Of a stretch of DNA of 64,000 nucleotides, positions 9,626 through 20,051 are shown in pieces; the stretch's first letter is position 1, and every line of letters starts with the position of its first letter. This stretch comes from Epithemia pelagica. Its lineage: Eukaryota; Bacillariophyta; Bacillariophyceae; Surirellales; Surirellaceae. Location of the stretch: contig OX337236.1 in assembly GCA_946965045.2 (NCBI GenBank), forward strand, positions 1,488,001-1,552,000. Reading direction: 5' to 3'. The notes beneath the pieces are model-generated. The model did not search any database. It saw nothing but the letters and a program-made list of their open reading frames with translations, and had not been told where the DNA came from. A program made the translations under genes and the position numbers.

Positions 9626-9856
9626 GGTGATCCAAGGAGTGCTGACCAACGATGCCGACGGCCAACAAAGAACTCCGCTCACGCTAGAGGATTTTGTGAC
9701 GTCATCTGAGGTGTCAAACGCGGTTAGAGGTTAGAGGGTTAGGGAGGATCAAAAGGACTATCATGGGAGAAAGACGTAGCCTATGATCCGTTGACAATCG
9801 TAGGAGTAATTCGATACTGTTTTTTGTGAAACAAAGATAGAAACAATGAAAGGTCA

Positions 9857-12800
9857 TTAAATAATGTTAAAAACTTTTTTGAGTTTGATGACCAACCGCC
9901 AATCCTCGTTCTCTAGTTGTTCCTTGAAGTGGGCCTTCAACGCGTCGATTGATTCACGGGTGAGTTTCGAATAGAGCATGTTAGAAGAATCAAACTGTCG
10001 TCCATACGTAATGGTAGGGTTCCCCTCGTTGACGATCTTGCAGGCAACTGATGATCCCTTGCGAGCAGTCTGCTGTTCTCTTCCATTGCTCTCAATTGAA
10101 GTTACGTTACCAACAAAAAGTCCATCCAACGCGGGAACACAAAGAGGTGTCCCGACCTTGAGAATTCCTTCCACAACCTCTATACCCACAATGATGGGGT
10201 CCTTCTGGTTGAAAATATGTTGTGGCAGGATCTTGATGATGCTGGGGAACACAGCTACTGCTGCTGCCTCTTCCCTTCTTCGTTGGTTTAACTCGTCCAT
10301 AAATCTGGTGAACTGATCAAACAAATGATAAATGATATCGGCTGTCATGATTCGTACACCCATCTCAGTCGCATGTTCTCGTGCTTCTCGAGAAACTTCG
10401 ACATCAAAGGCAAGAACCGTCGCGAACTCAGGGTGTCCTTTTTCATTCATAATTGATATTTTTGTGATGTCTCGCTTTTGAACAGTTCCAATACCAATGG
10501 CGCTCACAGGTATAGGAGGTTTTGTTTCTTCCCGGAGGAACTGTAGAAGAGCTTCCAACGCTCCAAGTGTGGATGCTTGGACAAGCACACCAACCTTGTC
10601 AGTCGATAGTTTAGCTTCCAATTTTGTCAGATCGGACATGACTTCAGCTTTGATATCTTCCTCTTCATCGTCTGGACCAACAACCATTACAGGTGTCCCA
10701 GCCATAACCTTTTCCAGGTTGTTTCCGATCACCTTCACTCCAAGAGCACCTTTGATCTCTTTGTGATGTATATATTCACTCTTTATTCGCATCTCACGGC
10801 TTGGAGGAGGTGTCAAGAGGCCTCTGATCTCGGTTACAATAGGCCCGTCCAGTGTACAAAAAACAGCCCGATCTCCCTCTCGAAGGAAGCCATTCACCAC
10901 CAGGACATCAACTGTCATGCCCAAACCATCAATCGCCTTTACCTCCAGAACGGTACATTGAAGGTTCGCGTGCCACATGATTTTCTCTGTGATTTTGCGC
11001 TGGGCCATTTGACAAAGCAAAAGAAGGACATCTTGCACACCTTCACCTGTGACGGCAGACGTCGGAACAAGTGGGATGAAATCAGAATTGCTCCAGTCGT
11101 CATCCCCCATTTCCCAATAAAGATTCGAGTTCACCCCCTGTTCCTGCAATTGGACTTTGGCATCCGTGGCGCGATTGCGGAATTCGGAGAGGGTTCCATC
11201 TTCTTGCACCTTGAGTGCCTCTCGAATGGGTTGGTCTTTGCACGTTTTCCATCCGTAACAGCGATCAACTTTGTTGAGGGCTACAACAAACGGTACACCC
11301 CGATTGACAAGCATATTTAGACTCTCAATCGTTTGTTGTTCAAGACCGTGCATCAGATCGACAACCAAAATAGCAACGTCGCAAAGAGAGGACCCTCTAG
11401 ATCGCAGATTGGTAAACGATTCGTGACCTGGAGTGTCGATGACTAACATACCAGGAACCTTCAAGTCGACCTTCTCGGTCTCATTCAGTTTTGCCGTCTG
11501 AGCCTCCAAAGTCTTCTTCTCAAAATACGTCGCTCCAATTTGTTGAGTGATCCCTCCGGCTTCACCCTCTTGAACGTTCGTTTTTCGAATCTTGTCCAGC
11601 AGCTTTGTTTTACCTGTATCGACATGCCCCATAATCACAACAACAGGGCACCGAAGATCATCTGGCGATCTAGCAGCTAGATTCTTTTGCTCTTGCTCCA
11701 AACGCTTGCGCTTGCCTTCTTCTCTTTTCTGCTTTGCCAAAGCTGCAGCTCTTTCTTCCGCATCTTTGGCAGCCTGTAGAGCCGCATTCTTTTCAGCTTC
11801 TGCACGTTCCCTCTCAGCACGCTCGAGGCCTAGTTGACGTAACCTTTCCTGTTCTTTCTTTTTCTCTAGAGTAACCAAATCTTCGTCTTCGTCCTCTTCT
11901 TGTCCCTTAACTTGCTTCAGTCGTTCAGCCAAGTCGTCGAATTTTCCGTCGTCATCATCGTCAGAGTCAGCGTCCCACTCGTCTCCGGATGATTCTTCCT
12001 CCGCTTTTGCTTCAGGTTCCCCGTCAGCTTCAATAGCGGCTTCTTTTGCGTCTTCAGCAGGTTCTGGTGAATCCTCTTGCGTCACATCGTCTTTCTGAGG
12101 ACTGTCAGGATGCTCATCCGGCTCCCCAGTCTCCTCTTCTTCTTTCTCAGCATCATCCGCTTTATCCTCTTTGGCTTGTCCTTGAAATGATTTTCCTTTC
12201 CCTCTTCTTCTGCGATCGTCGTATACGATTTTCCCTTTCTTTTCACCGTCTTGGTCTGACGATTCACCTTTCACGGGAAGCATTCCAGCAGCTCTCATTG
12301 CTTCGAGTCGCTGCTCCGCCTGACGCTGTTTCAACTTTTGAGCTTTCGTCATGTATGTACCTTCAGCTTTTTGTCGGTCGATTTTCTCTTTTTGTTTCTG
12401 TTTTTTGCGGAGTCGTTCTTCTTCTTTCTTACGCTCTTCCTCGGCTATTCTGGCTTCTTCTTCCTCGATGCGACGGCGTTCAGCTTCCTCTTCCGCGCGA
12501 ATACGCGCCTCTTCTTCTTGCTGTTTCCGAATACGTTCCGCCACCATCTTACCACGAGCGGAAACCTATCAATGAGAATCGAATCAATGCGCAGTGCACA
12601 AGAGTTACAGAACGAAACGTGAGATTCCCCATTCACAACGAACAACAAAACAAACTCAAACATACCTTTGCAGGTGCCGCGGAACCACTTTCTTCCTTTG
12701 ATTCACCACCACCGCCTTTCTTCTTTTTCTTCTTCTTTTTGTTGTCCTTCTTGGCGCCTTCATCATTTCCCAGTCCGGCTTCGGCTAGGAAAGCTGCTGC

Positions 12801-13025
12801 TGCGTCTCCTGCTCCTTCTGACGGTTTTGATTCCGCTGCCTCTTCCTTCTCTATTTTCTCTTGATTCGCTTCAGAAGGCGTATCTGCAGCAGTATCTGGT
12901 TCAGGTACAGTCGGTGCATCTTTGCTTGCTTCTGCCAAGACTGCATCAAAATCAAAATCATCTTCATCGGTGGCCTGAGGCTTTTTGCCTCCACCGCCAC
13001 CACCTTTCTTTTTCGCTTTTCCCAT
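9857..13025 (-). CDS. EIF5B: Translation initiation factor eIF5B, two exons
   Basis: Exon 1 is 13025-12666 (120 codons), the intron is 12665-12566 (100 bp, GTATGT...TAG) and exon 2 is 12565-9857; the join is in phase 0 and yields 1022 residues. The N-terminal half is the charged, Lys/Glu-rich tail typical of eukaryotic eIF5B. The GTPase core follows with G1 GHVDTGKT (about 433), switch region GGITQQIGATYF, G3 DTPGH (about 496) and G4 NKVD (about 550). Domains II-IV follow, and the protein ends in VIKLKKVFNII. By family it catalyses ribosomal subunit joining in the cytosol using GTP. It is encoded downstream of the 13384-15786 gene on the same strand, with no functional link visible. Confidence 0.96.
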
Positions 13026-13383
13026 CTGATTATATCAAAACTGAGTACTTGTAAAGGTCTTTCGATGGCGATGATCCTACGTGTAGGGTTGTCCCGGAGC
13101 AGCTATGTATGTTAACGATGAATGATGAATGAAATGAAGGGACAAGTTGGAAGTTCCAGACGTAGCGAAAACGTTTACCGGCGTCTGTACTGCGGCGGTC
13201 TCCTTGCATTTTCTGTGATTGATTTGGGTAGATACCAGTCTTAGTACATATGGGCAGAGACCTCTAGAGTCTAAAGTGACTTCTAGTACTAAGAAGCCAA
13301 TCCATGTCTATCCCACTCACACTTCCACCGAAATTTTGTGGTCCTTCTACCATAAAACTCGTTATAATGTCAATCTCTTAAAA
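13026..13383. other. Intergenic, no supported gene
   Basis: 358 bp between the eIF5B start and the stop of the next minus-strand gene; presumably the eIF5B promoter and the upstream gene's 3' UTR. A short plus-strand frame (13219-13443) has no recognisable content. Confidence 0.5.
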
Positions 13384-15786
13384 CTACAATCGGGATTTTT
13401 TGTCTGCCCTGGCTTTGGCCAACATTTCTTCGTACTTGGATGAAACCGGAGCCGTCGTCTCAGCGGAAGGACTCGTAGGAGAATTTTCCAACTCCTCCAC
13501 AAGCAGAGAGCGCATTTTTGCAATCGATGTTGACAACTCTGCAGCTTCTGATGAAGAAATATCCTCCCTTAAACCCATCTTGCCGTTCCCTGAGGCAGCC
13601 ACAAGCTTCTCCAAGACTTCCTCAAAGAAATCAGAGTTTTCGTCCTTGATCGCCACGTTTGTGACAGTTTCTTCAGGAACAACATCGTATACCTCAGTCG
13701 CCCCTGAGGTTCTGTCACTCTTACTTCTTGTGATCGCGGCAGACGGTGTAAATGCTGCAGCATCACCTCCTGCTTCTGTTATTATTGAATTGCATGTCTT
13801 TGCAGCTGAGAACAATGCGGCTCGGAGCGTGATGAGAACACCTTCCTGTAGTTCTGGTGGAGAGTTCTTGTACATTTGAATCGCGCCCTCCACACATGCC
13901 AGCAAACTATTGATTCGCTCTGATCGAGGTATTGAAGAGGGTGCTTGTTCTTCTTCTAGATCGTACGAGGCCACACTCATCATGGAGGATCCGGTTGCCG
14001 GACTCGATTGTTGCGATGGTCGGTTGTCACGTGTTCTTGGGTCAGAGGTTGCCGAACGAAAGGCTTCCAAGTTCTTGAGTTCATTGTCGTTAATAGTGAC
14101 ATCACAAGCACTAATTGCAGATAACAAGGCCGCTCTCAAGTTGATCAGGACACCCTGTTGCAGTTCGGGAGGAGAATTTCGGTACATTTGGGTTGCTCCC
14201 TCGATACACGCGAGAAGAGTAATGATGGGAGTTTGTGGCCGGGATACTGCAGGTTCAATGGCACCTCCCATAGAAGAAGTGGCATCTGAGATAGATGCCA
14301 CTGGAGAGGATGCAGTCGCAACTGCCGTTATGGCAGAAGAAGGTGGCGTTGACGTCAAGCGTGTATCTGCTTGTCCGGCCAAGTCTTTTGCGTTTGTAAA
14401 GCTTTCTTGAGGAAACTGCTTAGCTTCTTCACGAAGCATGGTGGAAAGTTCTCCCGCCAAGGCTTCCATTTTTGCTGCTTCTGTACCCTGCAATCGTCCA
14501 GCTCCGAAACCTGCACCTCCTCGATGTTTCAACATCAGACCCATGAGTGTTCGAATATCTCTACGGGTACTTTCCTCGGACGTTGGTTCCTCACCTGTCT
14601 TGGGCAGTTCTTTCGGAGCAGGTGGCTCTTGTACGACTTGTTCATATTCCGCGTCCACGGCATTCTTTTCAGGCGGGGTACTCGTCACGGGTTCCACGAT
14701 GGATTCCAACTTTGGTTGCTCCACGAGTGGTTCGGCGGGAGGAGATGGTGCTGGTGCTGGTGGAGGGCTTTTCTCCAGCACTAAAGATGCGGTCTGTGCT
14801 TTGGCGGGTGGTGAGCCACCCTTTTTCCTTTGCATAAGTCTGTCCTTGTATGAAATTCCCGAGTACGACTTTGGCTTGGTTTCACGATTATCGTCCAACA
14901 TGTAGGGAAGAATCATTTCGTCTGGAGATGTATCCAACATTTCTTTTTCCTTGGCCTTTTGCTCTTCCAGGTATGGATTGACATGTAGTTTAATATTCTG
15001 AATGGATGGATCGGAAAAGACCGCATTGGCTGTTTCATCGTCACCCGAATGACGGGCAATGTTCCTGGAGGAAGAATCACGTTTCAACTGAGCAAAGTAA
15101 ACATCGGCACTGTTGACAATGGCATCCGCATCACGATTTCGGCCAATTTTTCGCCCCATGGCATCGACTCCTCCTTGCATGTAGTTGCCTCTCGGAGCAT
15201 TTGCTTGTTGTTGTGGTGGTGGTGCATACGCCGCATATCCACCAGGTTGTTGCGGAGGGGCAGCCCCTTGCATCATTTCACGAAACATTCGTGCTTGCTC
15301 TTCCACAGAGAGATTATTGGGATCCAACGCCGCGGGTTGTTGTTGTGGTGGTGGTGGTGGTGCGTAATAGGCTTGTTGAGGCTGTGATTGCCGCTCTTTC
15401 GCTCGATTCATCATTTCTCTGAATAATTTCCCTCCACCAGAGGCTTCTTCTTCAGGAGTATGGCTGTTCTTTATTTTATCAATCATTTCCGAGGTGAGTT
15501 CGGCGCCTTCAATGGAATTCGACAAATCTTCGTCGTCGTCGTCGTCTTTCCCATCTTCTGGTCTTCCAAAGCGGCTCATTTGAAAGTAGCGATCGTTCGC
15601 ATCCTCACGGTCCTTATCGTTTCCTGAAAGCGAATTAAGAAAATTATCATTGTCCCAACCCAATCCTCCAACTCGAATTGGTCGAACATGGTGGTAGGCA
15701 CGACGATGCACGGGCATGAATGCCTCCAATCGGCTGCTTCCCAGCCATCCCAGAATAAACACTTGTAGGAACATGGAATAACCCAT
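13384..15786 (-). CDS. Plastid-targeted protein with duplicated 47-residue motif, function unknown
   Basis: An 800-residue protein. The N-terminus MGYSMFLQVFILGWLGSS and then RLEAFMP form a signal peptide with an ASAFAP-like junction, so plastid delivery is likely. The middle is Pro/Gln-rich (about 130-195) and acidic/Ser-rich. Two related blocks, at about residues 519-565 and 624-668, share the pattern LLAC[IV]EGA.QMY[RK]NSPPELQ followed by GVLI.LRAAL.SA...C. They are predicted helical, and each would carry one Cys at either end. A third helical segment near the C-terminus ends in YEEMLAKARADKKSRL. No known family was recognised. It is divergent from the methyltransferase at 16062, 275 bp away. 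Confidence 0.82.
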   Translation of the reverse strand: MGYSMFLQVFILGWLGSSRLEAFMPVHRRAYHHVRPIRVGGLGWDNDNFLNSLSGNDKDREDANDRYFQMSRFGRPEDGKDDDDDEDLSNSIEGAELTSEMIDKIKNSHTPEEEASGGGKLFREMMNRAKERQSQPQQAYYAPPPPPQQQPAALDPNNLSVEEQARMFREMMQGAAPPQQPGGYAAYAPPPQQQANAPRGNYMQGGVDAMGRKIGRNRDADAIVNSADVYFAQLKRDSSSRNIARHSGDDETANAVFSDPSIQNIKLHVNPYLEEQKAKEKEMLDTSPDEMILPYMLDDNRETKPKSYSGISYKDRLMQRKKGGSPPAKAQTASLVLEKSPPPAPAPSPPAEPLVEQPKLESIVEPVTSTPPEKNAVDAEYEQVVQEPPAPKELPKTGEEPTSEESTRRDIRTLMGLMLKHRGGAGFGAGRLQGTEAAKMEALAGELSTMLREEAKQFPQESFTNAKDLAGQADTRLTSTPPSSAITAVATASSPVASISDATSSMGGAIEPAVSRPQTPIITLLACIEGATQMYRNSPPELQQGVLINLRAALLSAISACDVTINDNELKNLEAFRSATSDPRTRDNRPSQQSSPATGSSMMSVASYDLEEEQAPSSIPRSERINSLLACVEGAIQMYKNSPPELQEGVLITLRAALFSAAKTCNSIITEAGGDAAAFTPSAAITRSKSDRTSGATEVYDVVPEETVTNVAIKDENSDFFEEVLEKLVAASGNGKMGLREDISSSEAAELSTSIAKMRSLLVEELENSPTSPSAETTAPVSSKYEEMLAKARADKKSRL

Positions 15787-16061
15787 CAGCTCAATCCTGG
15801 CAAGAATGTAACACGATGTTGGGTATAGCAGTCCTTGAGAGCTTCGACCTACTCCGTATATCCCCTCTTGTTGTTCTGTTTCTTTCAGGACGAGGAATCT
15901 TCAGTGATTGTTGTGGATGAGATAGAAAAGTAAAAGTGATGTCTGCGTGACGGACTCGAACTGAGAAAAAATGGATGGAAGCAAACCGTCCAGTTTAAAT
16001 TTAAAATTTAAAAATCCATCAGTCAGTTTTCGAAAGGGACCATCCAACAGAAAATCTGACC

Positions 16062-17108
16062 ATGAAGATACCATTCCGACCAATCCTCTGGATACTTTTT
16101 GCGATAGCTCCATACGCATCATCATGGACAACGCATGTCCATATCTCACACCGTCCTCAATGGAGAACGAGCGACGGGCGAATATCGGAAGCTTCGCTAA
16201 GGTTGTCGTCCTCGTCGTCTTCTTCGACGACGTCTCACGTCGATGCGGCCAAGGAAATCTACTCGATGCCAGCCCTCTACGATCTGGCGTTTTCCTTTCG
16301 AGATTTTGAGCACGAAGTCGACTTTTTACTGGAAACACATGCGAGCCACTCTGGATTTCCAGCTTGTCGTATTCTCGACGTGGGAGCTGGTCCGGCACGA
16401 CATGGCATTGCCGCATTGCAAAAACTATCGGCGTCATCATCCTCCGTGACATGCATTGATGCCTCTCCCGATATGGCAGGCTACGCACAACAATTGGCCA
16501 TTGACGAACTAGACCAAGACCAACGCGAGAACTTTCACTATGTGGTGGACGATTTTCGAACCTTTCAACTCGATAATGTGGAGCTCTTTGATTCGGCATG
16601 GATTTTGTTGGGTTCTCTTCAGCACTTGACCAAAAACTCGGAGGTCGTTCAGTGCTTTTCCTGTATTCATAAGAGTTTGAGATCCAAAGGAACAGTGGTC
16701 ATTGAGTTGCCTCATCCACGAGAAACCTTCACCATGATTGATTGCACTCGAAATGATTGGACGGTGCCCCTGGAAGACGAAAATGGAGCCGATTCTGGGG
16801 AATTAAAAATCATTTGGGGAGATGATGACGATGAGTTTGATCCAATCACGCAAGTGCGACAGTTGACTATTGAGATGAAACTGTCTTCCGATAAAGACCA
16901 CGATGAGACACTGGACAAAACCACGAGCGAAATGAGAAATGTTCGAGGAATCGTTCCAACCAGGCTCTTTACAGCGCAAGAAATGAATGCCTTGGCAACA
17001 ATGGCTGGTTTTGATGTGATTGCCATGTATGGAGCGCTGGAAGAAGGGGTGCCCGTGGATGATGAAGATGCCGCATTCCGTCTCATTTGCGTGTTGCAAA
17101 AGCCGTAG
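16062..17108 (+). CDS. Class I SAM-dependent methyltransferase with N-terminal signal peptide
   Basis: A 348-residue protein. Residues 1-20 (MKIPFRPILWILFAIAPYAS) form a hydrophobic leader, so it enters the secretory route or plastid. Motif I of the Rossmann fold is ILDVGAGPARHG (about 104-115), followed by the acidic ribose ligand in VTCIDASPDM and a later VVDDFRTF. The IYSMPALYDLAFSFRDFEHEVDFLL segment before motif I resembles small-molecule methyltransferases of the UbiE/ubiquinone-type superfamily. The substrate cannot be read from the sequence. The C-terminal part (MRNVRGIVPTRLFTAQEMNAL) is typical of the same class. The gene is uninterrupted. Confidence 0.85.
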   Translation: MKIPFRPILWILFAIAPYASSWTTHVHISHRPQWRTSDGRISEASLRLSSSSSSSTTSHVDAAKEIYSMPALYDLAFSFRDFEHEVDFLLETHASHSGFPACRILDVGAGPARHGIAALQKLSASSSSVTCIDASPDMAGYAQQLAIDELDQDQRENFHYVVDDFRTFQLDNVELFDSAWILLGSLQHLTKNSEVVQCFSCIHKSLRSKGTVVIELPHPRETFTMIDCTRNDWTVPLEDENGADSGELKIIWGDDDDEFDPITQVRQLTIEMKLSSDKDHDETLDKTTSEMRNVRGIVPTRLFTAQEMNALATMAGFDVIAMYGALEEGVPVDDEDAAFRLICVLQKP

Positions 17109-17385
17109 GCCATGTCTTTCTGGTCAAGGAAACATCAACTGTCATCAACCAGGAACCACTTGGACAAGCTTGGCCTGGAGGCGCAAAGATGATGTGAGGT
17201 CGTTGCATGGGTGAAAACGGAATGGTGATTCTTCACCCTTGATGGCTTTGATATCTACGTAATCAATTCGTTTCAAAGAAGAAAGTGACAATTGCATACC
17301 TCGTGCAAAAGCACATCCTCATCTAATGTCATTGAATTGATACGATATCTTTAAGCAACCCTTCTATTCTCTTCATCGCGTTCCG

Positions 17386-19726
17386 TCACAGTCCCCAGAG
17401 CGACGTAGCGTTCGCAAAGTCTGCGTCGCTGAGCGACTCAAAGTCATCAACTACGCTATCTCCTTCATCCTTTCCTCTGCAACCTTTCTTGTTGGCGGTT
17501 CTCGTTTGAAGTTGCTTTGTTCGCTCAGGATTCCTAGTTTGATGGTGGGCGCTTGAATCTTGGGAAGGTGTTGCAAATATTTTGACCAGTTCTTTTGTCT
17601 TTGGTGAAACCGACGCTGGTGTAGATTTGGAAGACAAACTGGTCTTTGGTGAAAACGACGCAACCGGTTTGCCACGCAGATCGACCTCCTTTCCATCTTT
17701 ATAAAATCGTATCCATTCTGGGGCATCAAATGATGGATGGCGTTCTTTGGGATGGAAGACAGTCTCCTGGCTTTCATCACTTTCTCGTTTCTTTTCTCCT
17801 GCCTCTTCGGCATTGATACACTTACTTCCCTGAATGACCACAGCATTTGCGGCATTTTTGTTCTCTGTAGCAACAGCTTGAACAGCAACTTTCCCTTCGG
17901 GTCTTTCCCCCAAAGGTTCGACGAGTCCCTTTTCGTCACAAGTCACAGGGGTAGGATCGGCCTCACAACTGTCTTTCTTGGGCAGGGTTTTTGTGGCACC
18001 GCCTTGTCCCTCCAGAGCTTCAGGGGACAAATGACCCTGGGCGCGATTTAGCGGGTCTTCGGTTGCTTCTTTTGTCCCCTGTTGCACAGGTGGCCGTCTA
18101 AACCTTGCAAAACCTCCAGCTGAGCACTTGCTACCAACCGTAGCAAAACCATCATTGAGGACGTCGTTGCTGTAGATTGGTGCCACATTCGTGCCTGTAC
18201 CACATGCAAATGGCCGTGAAGATTCCGAAGCATCCAACGGATTTTCGAAGGATCCGAATAAACGATCGCCACCTGCAAATCCAGTGTTAGACACGGTATA
18301 CTGATTCGATTCCTCAATCTTTTCAGCACTTGAATGAAGGAATGAATCTGTCGGAAATGATGTGAAAGAGTCGCGCTGAGATTTCCCACATTGAGAATCA
18401 AACATTGCTCCAGCTAGTGGAGTGTCCTCGATCGGGCTCCGTTGTTCGTTCGTGCCGTCCAATGAAAACGACCCAGTTGTGACTGAAACTGGATCAGAAG
18501 CAAAAGCATTGCCAACGAATTCAAATTCATTTCTGGGCGGTTCTGCACTCTCAACATTCATTTTTCGCTTCTTGAAGCGCTCAATACCCTGATCCTTCAC
18601 CATGAGACCTAAACCTACCTCGTGCGGTATGTTACTTGGCTGTATAGATCGTTGGTACGGATATGCATCCCATGAGACATTTTGGACATGACTTCTTGGA
18701 TCACTTTGGCGCGGCTTAGAGAGTCTTGCCCCTCCCCATTTCACTTCAAAGCTGTTTTCTTGATAGTACCTTGGGGTTTGAGACTCTTCGCAGAGCAGGC
18801 TACCAAACGCAGGATCATATTCTCCAGACTCTGGATACTGTTGTAGATGACCAAAGGATGCGTCAATGCCCTGAGCTCTATCTCCGCCGTTTACGTACCT
18901 TTTCGCTGCGAATGGTGGGGGAGGAGAGCGAATCACGACGGCATTTTGCGTCATGGGCTGCACAAAACCTGCAGTATCATTTTGTGGAAGAGCCTCCGAT
19001 TGTCGCCACTGAGACTCCATCATTTCTTGAGAGAACTGAGCAGGACGAGGACTCGTTGAGCGGATGTATTGGGAACCATGGAGCATCGAACGGCGTGGTC
19101 CATTAACTAGAGGTGGTCCATTAAGTAGAGCAGGACCAGATGAATTCTGAGCAGTTAATGGTGGCTGCAATCTAGCAGAAGGCGGTATTACCCGTGATTG
19201 CGTTGGAGGTAATAGCCTGAGGGCATTAGTCAATTGAGCAGGATCCCGAATGCGGCGGTTGGGCACCGGGTTGGGCACCGTACGAGGAGCTACATGGGAA
19301 GATGTGATAATGGCTCCAGTAGGTAAACGCGAGGGGATCCGTCGAGCGGAAGTGCCAGCGGAAACCATAGGGCGACGCACGGAAGGGTCGGTATATCCTC
19401 TCCGTTCTCCGAGAACTGCGGAAGGACCAAGAAATGGACATGAGTGGTGGGAAGTGGGAAGGAAGCCATACAATGTGTGACAAACAATGACGACATTAGA
19501 CATTAACCTTGGAATGCAAAATTATGATGCACATCATGAACTTACTTTCGGAAGAAAGCCTCGGTCTCGTGAGATTGGACGATTGTGACGGAGCTGGGTT
19601 TGTCATCTGCCACATTCCTACGCCAGCGTTTGCTTTTGGCCGAGGTCTTCTTCTTCCAACAGCATTGTTTTGCCTTTCAATGGCTTTTAACCTTGATCGG
19701 CCCGAAGTCATCCAGTAATCACCCAT
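17386..19726 (-). CDS. Large disordered protein of unknown function, two exons
   Basis: Best model: exon 1 19726-19546, intron 19545-19416 (130 bp, GTAAGT...CGCAG), exon 2 19415-17386, joined in phase 1 for 736 residues. Without splicing, the downstream frame would begin at 19503 inside the intron. Splicing is preferred because the donor and acceptor are near consensus and restore one frame. The protein is rich in Ser, Pro, Gln, Asn and Arg. It has no transmembrane segment and a more ordered patch near the C-terminus (APEWIRFYKDGKEVDLRGKP) followed by SFSPKTSL/SVSPKTKE repeats that look like proline-directed phosphosites. No domain was recognised. Its start lies about 200 bp from the retrotransposon insertion site. 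Confidence 0.72.
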
Positions 19727-19932
19727 GGTTCCACTTCTCAGAGTACCTCAAGAGCGCTTGAAAAATCTATTGTTGCGAACAAGGGACAACGACGTCTCGT
19801 ATTGGAAAAAGGAGAGCGCAAATCCTTCCATCTTCCATGGTGGGAGAGCAAAAAGTGTGATGGAAAGTTTCGCACGACCGTTGCTTCCGAATGTCGACTC
19901 ATAAGCGACTCCATATCGATTTGTTGTCGCAC

Positions 19933-19949
19933 CGCGTTCAACGGTTCTT
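19933..19949 (+). repeat. Left 17-bp target-site duplication of the LINE insertion
   Basis: CGCGTTCAACGGTTCTT occurs here and identically at 34672-34688, immediately outside the retroelement block. Length and exact identity fit target-primed reverse transcription. Confidence 0.9.
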
Positions 19950-20051
19950 ACATTCAAGATCAGGCGAAAGTGAAAGGACCTTTTCGCGCATTGGTTTTTG
20001 AAATTTCAGTAGCTTTAGTACCGAGTCCTACGTGCGCAAGCACCTCCGTCC

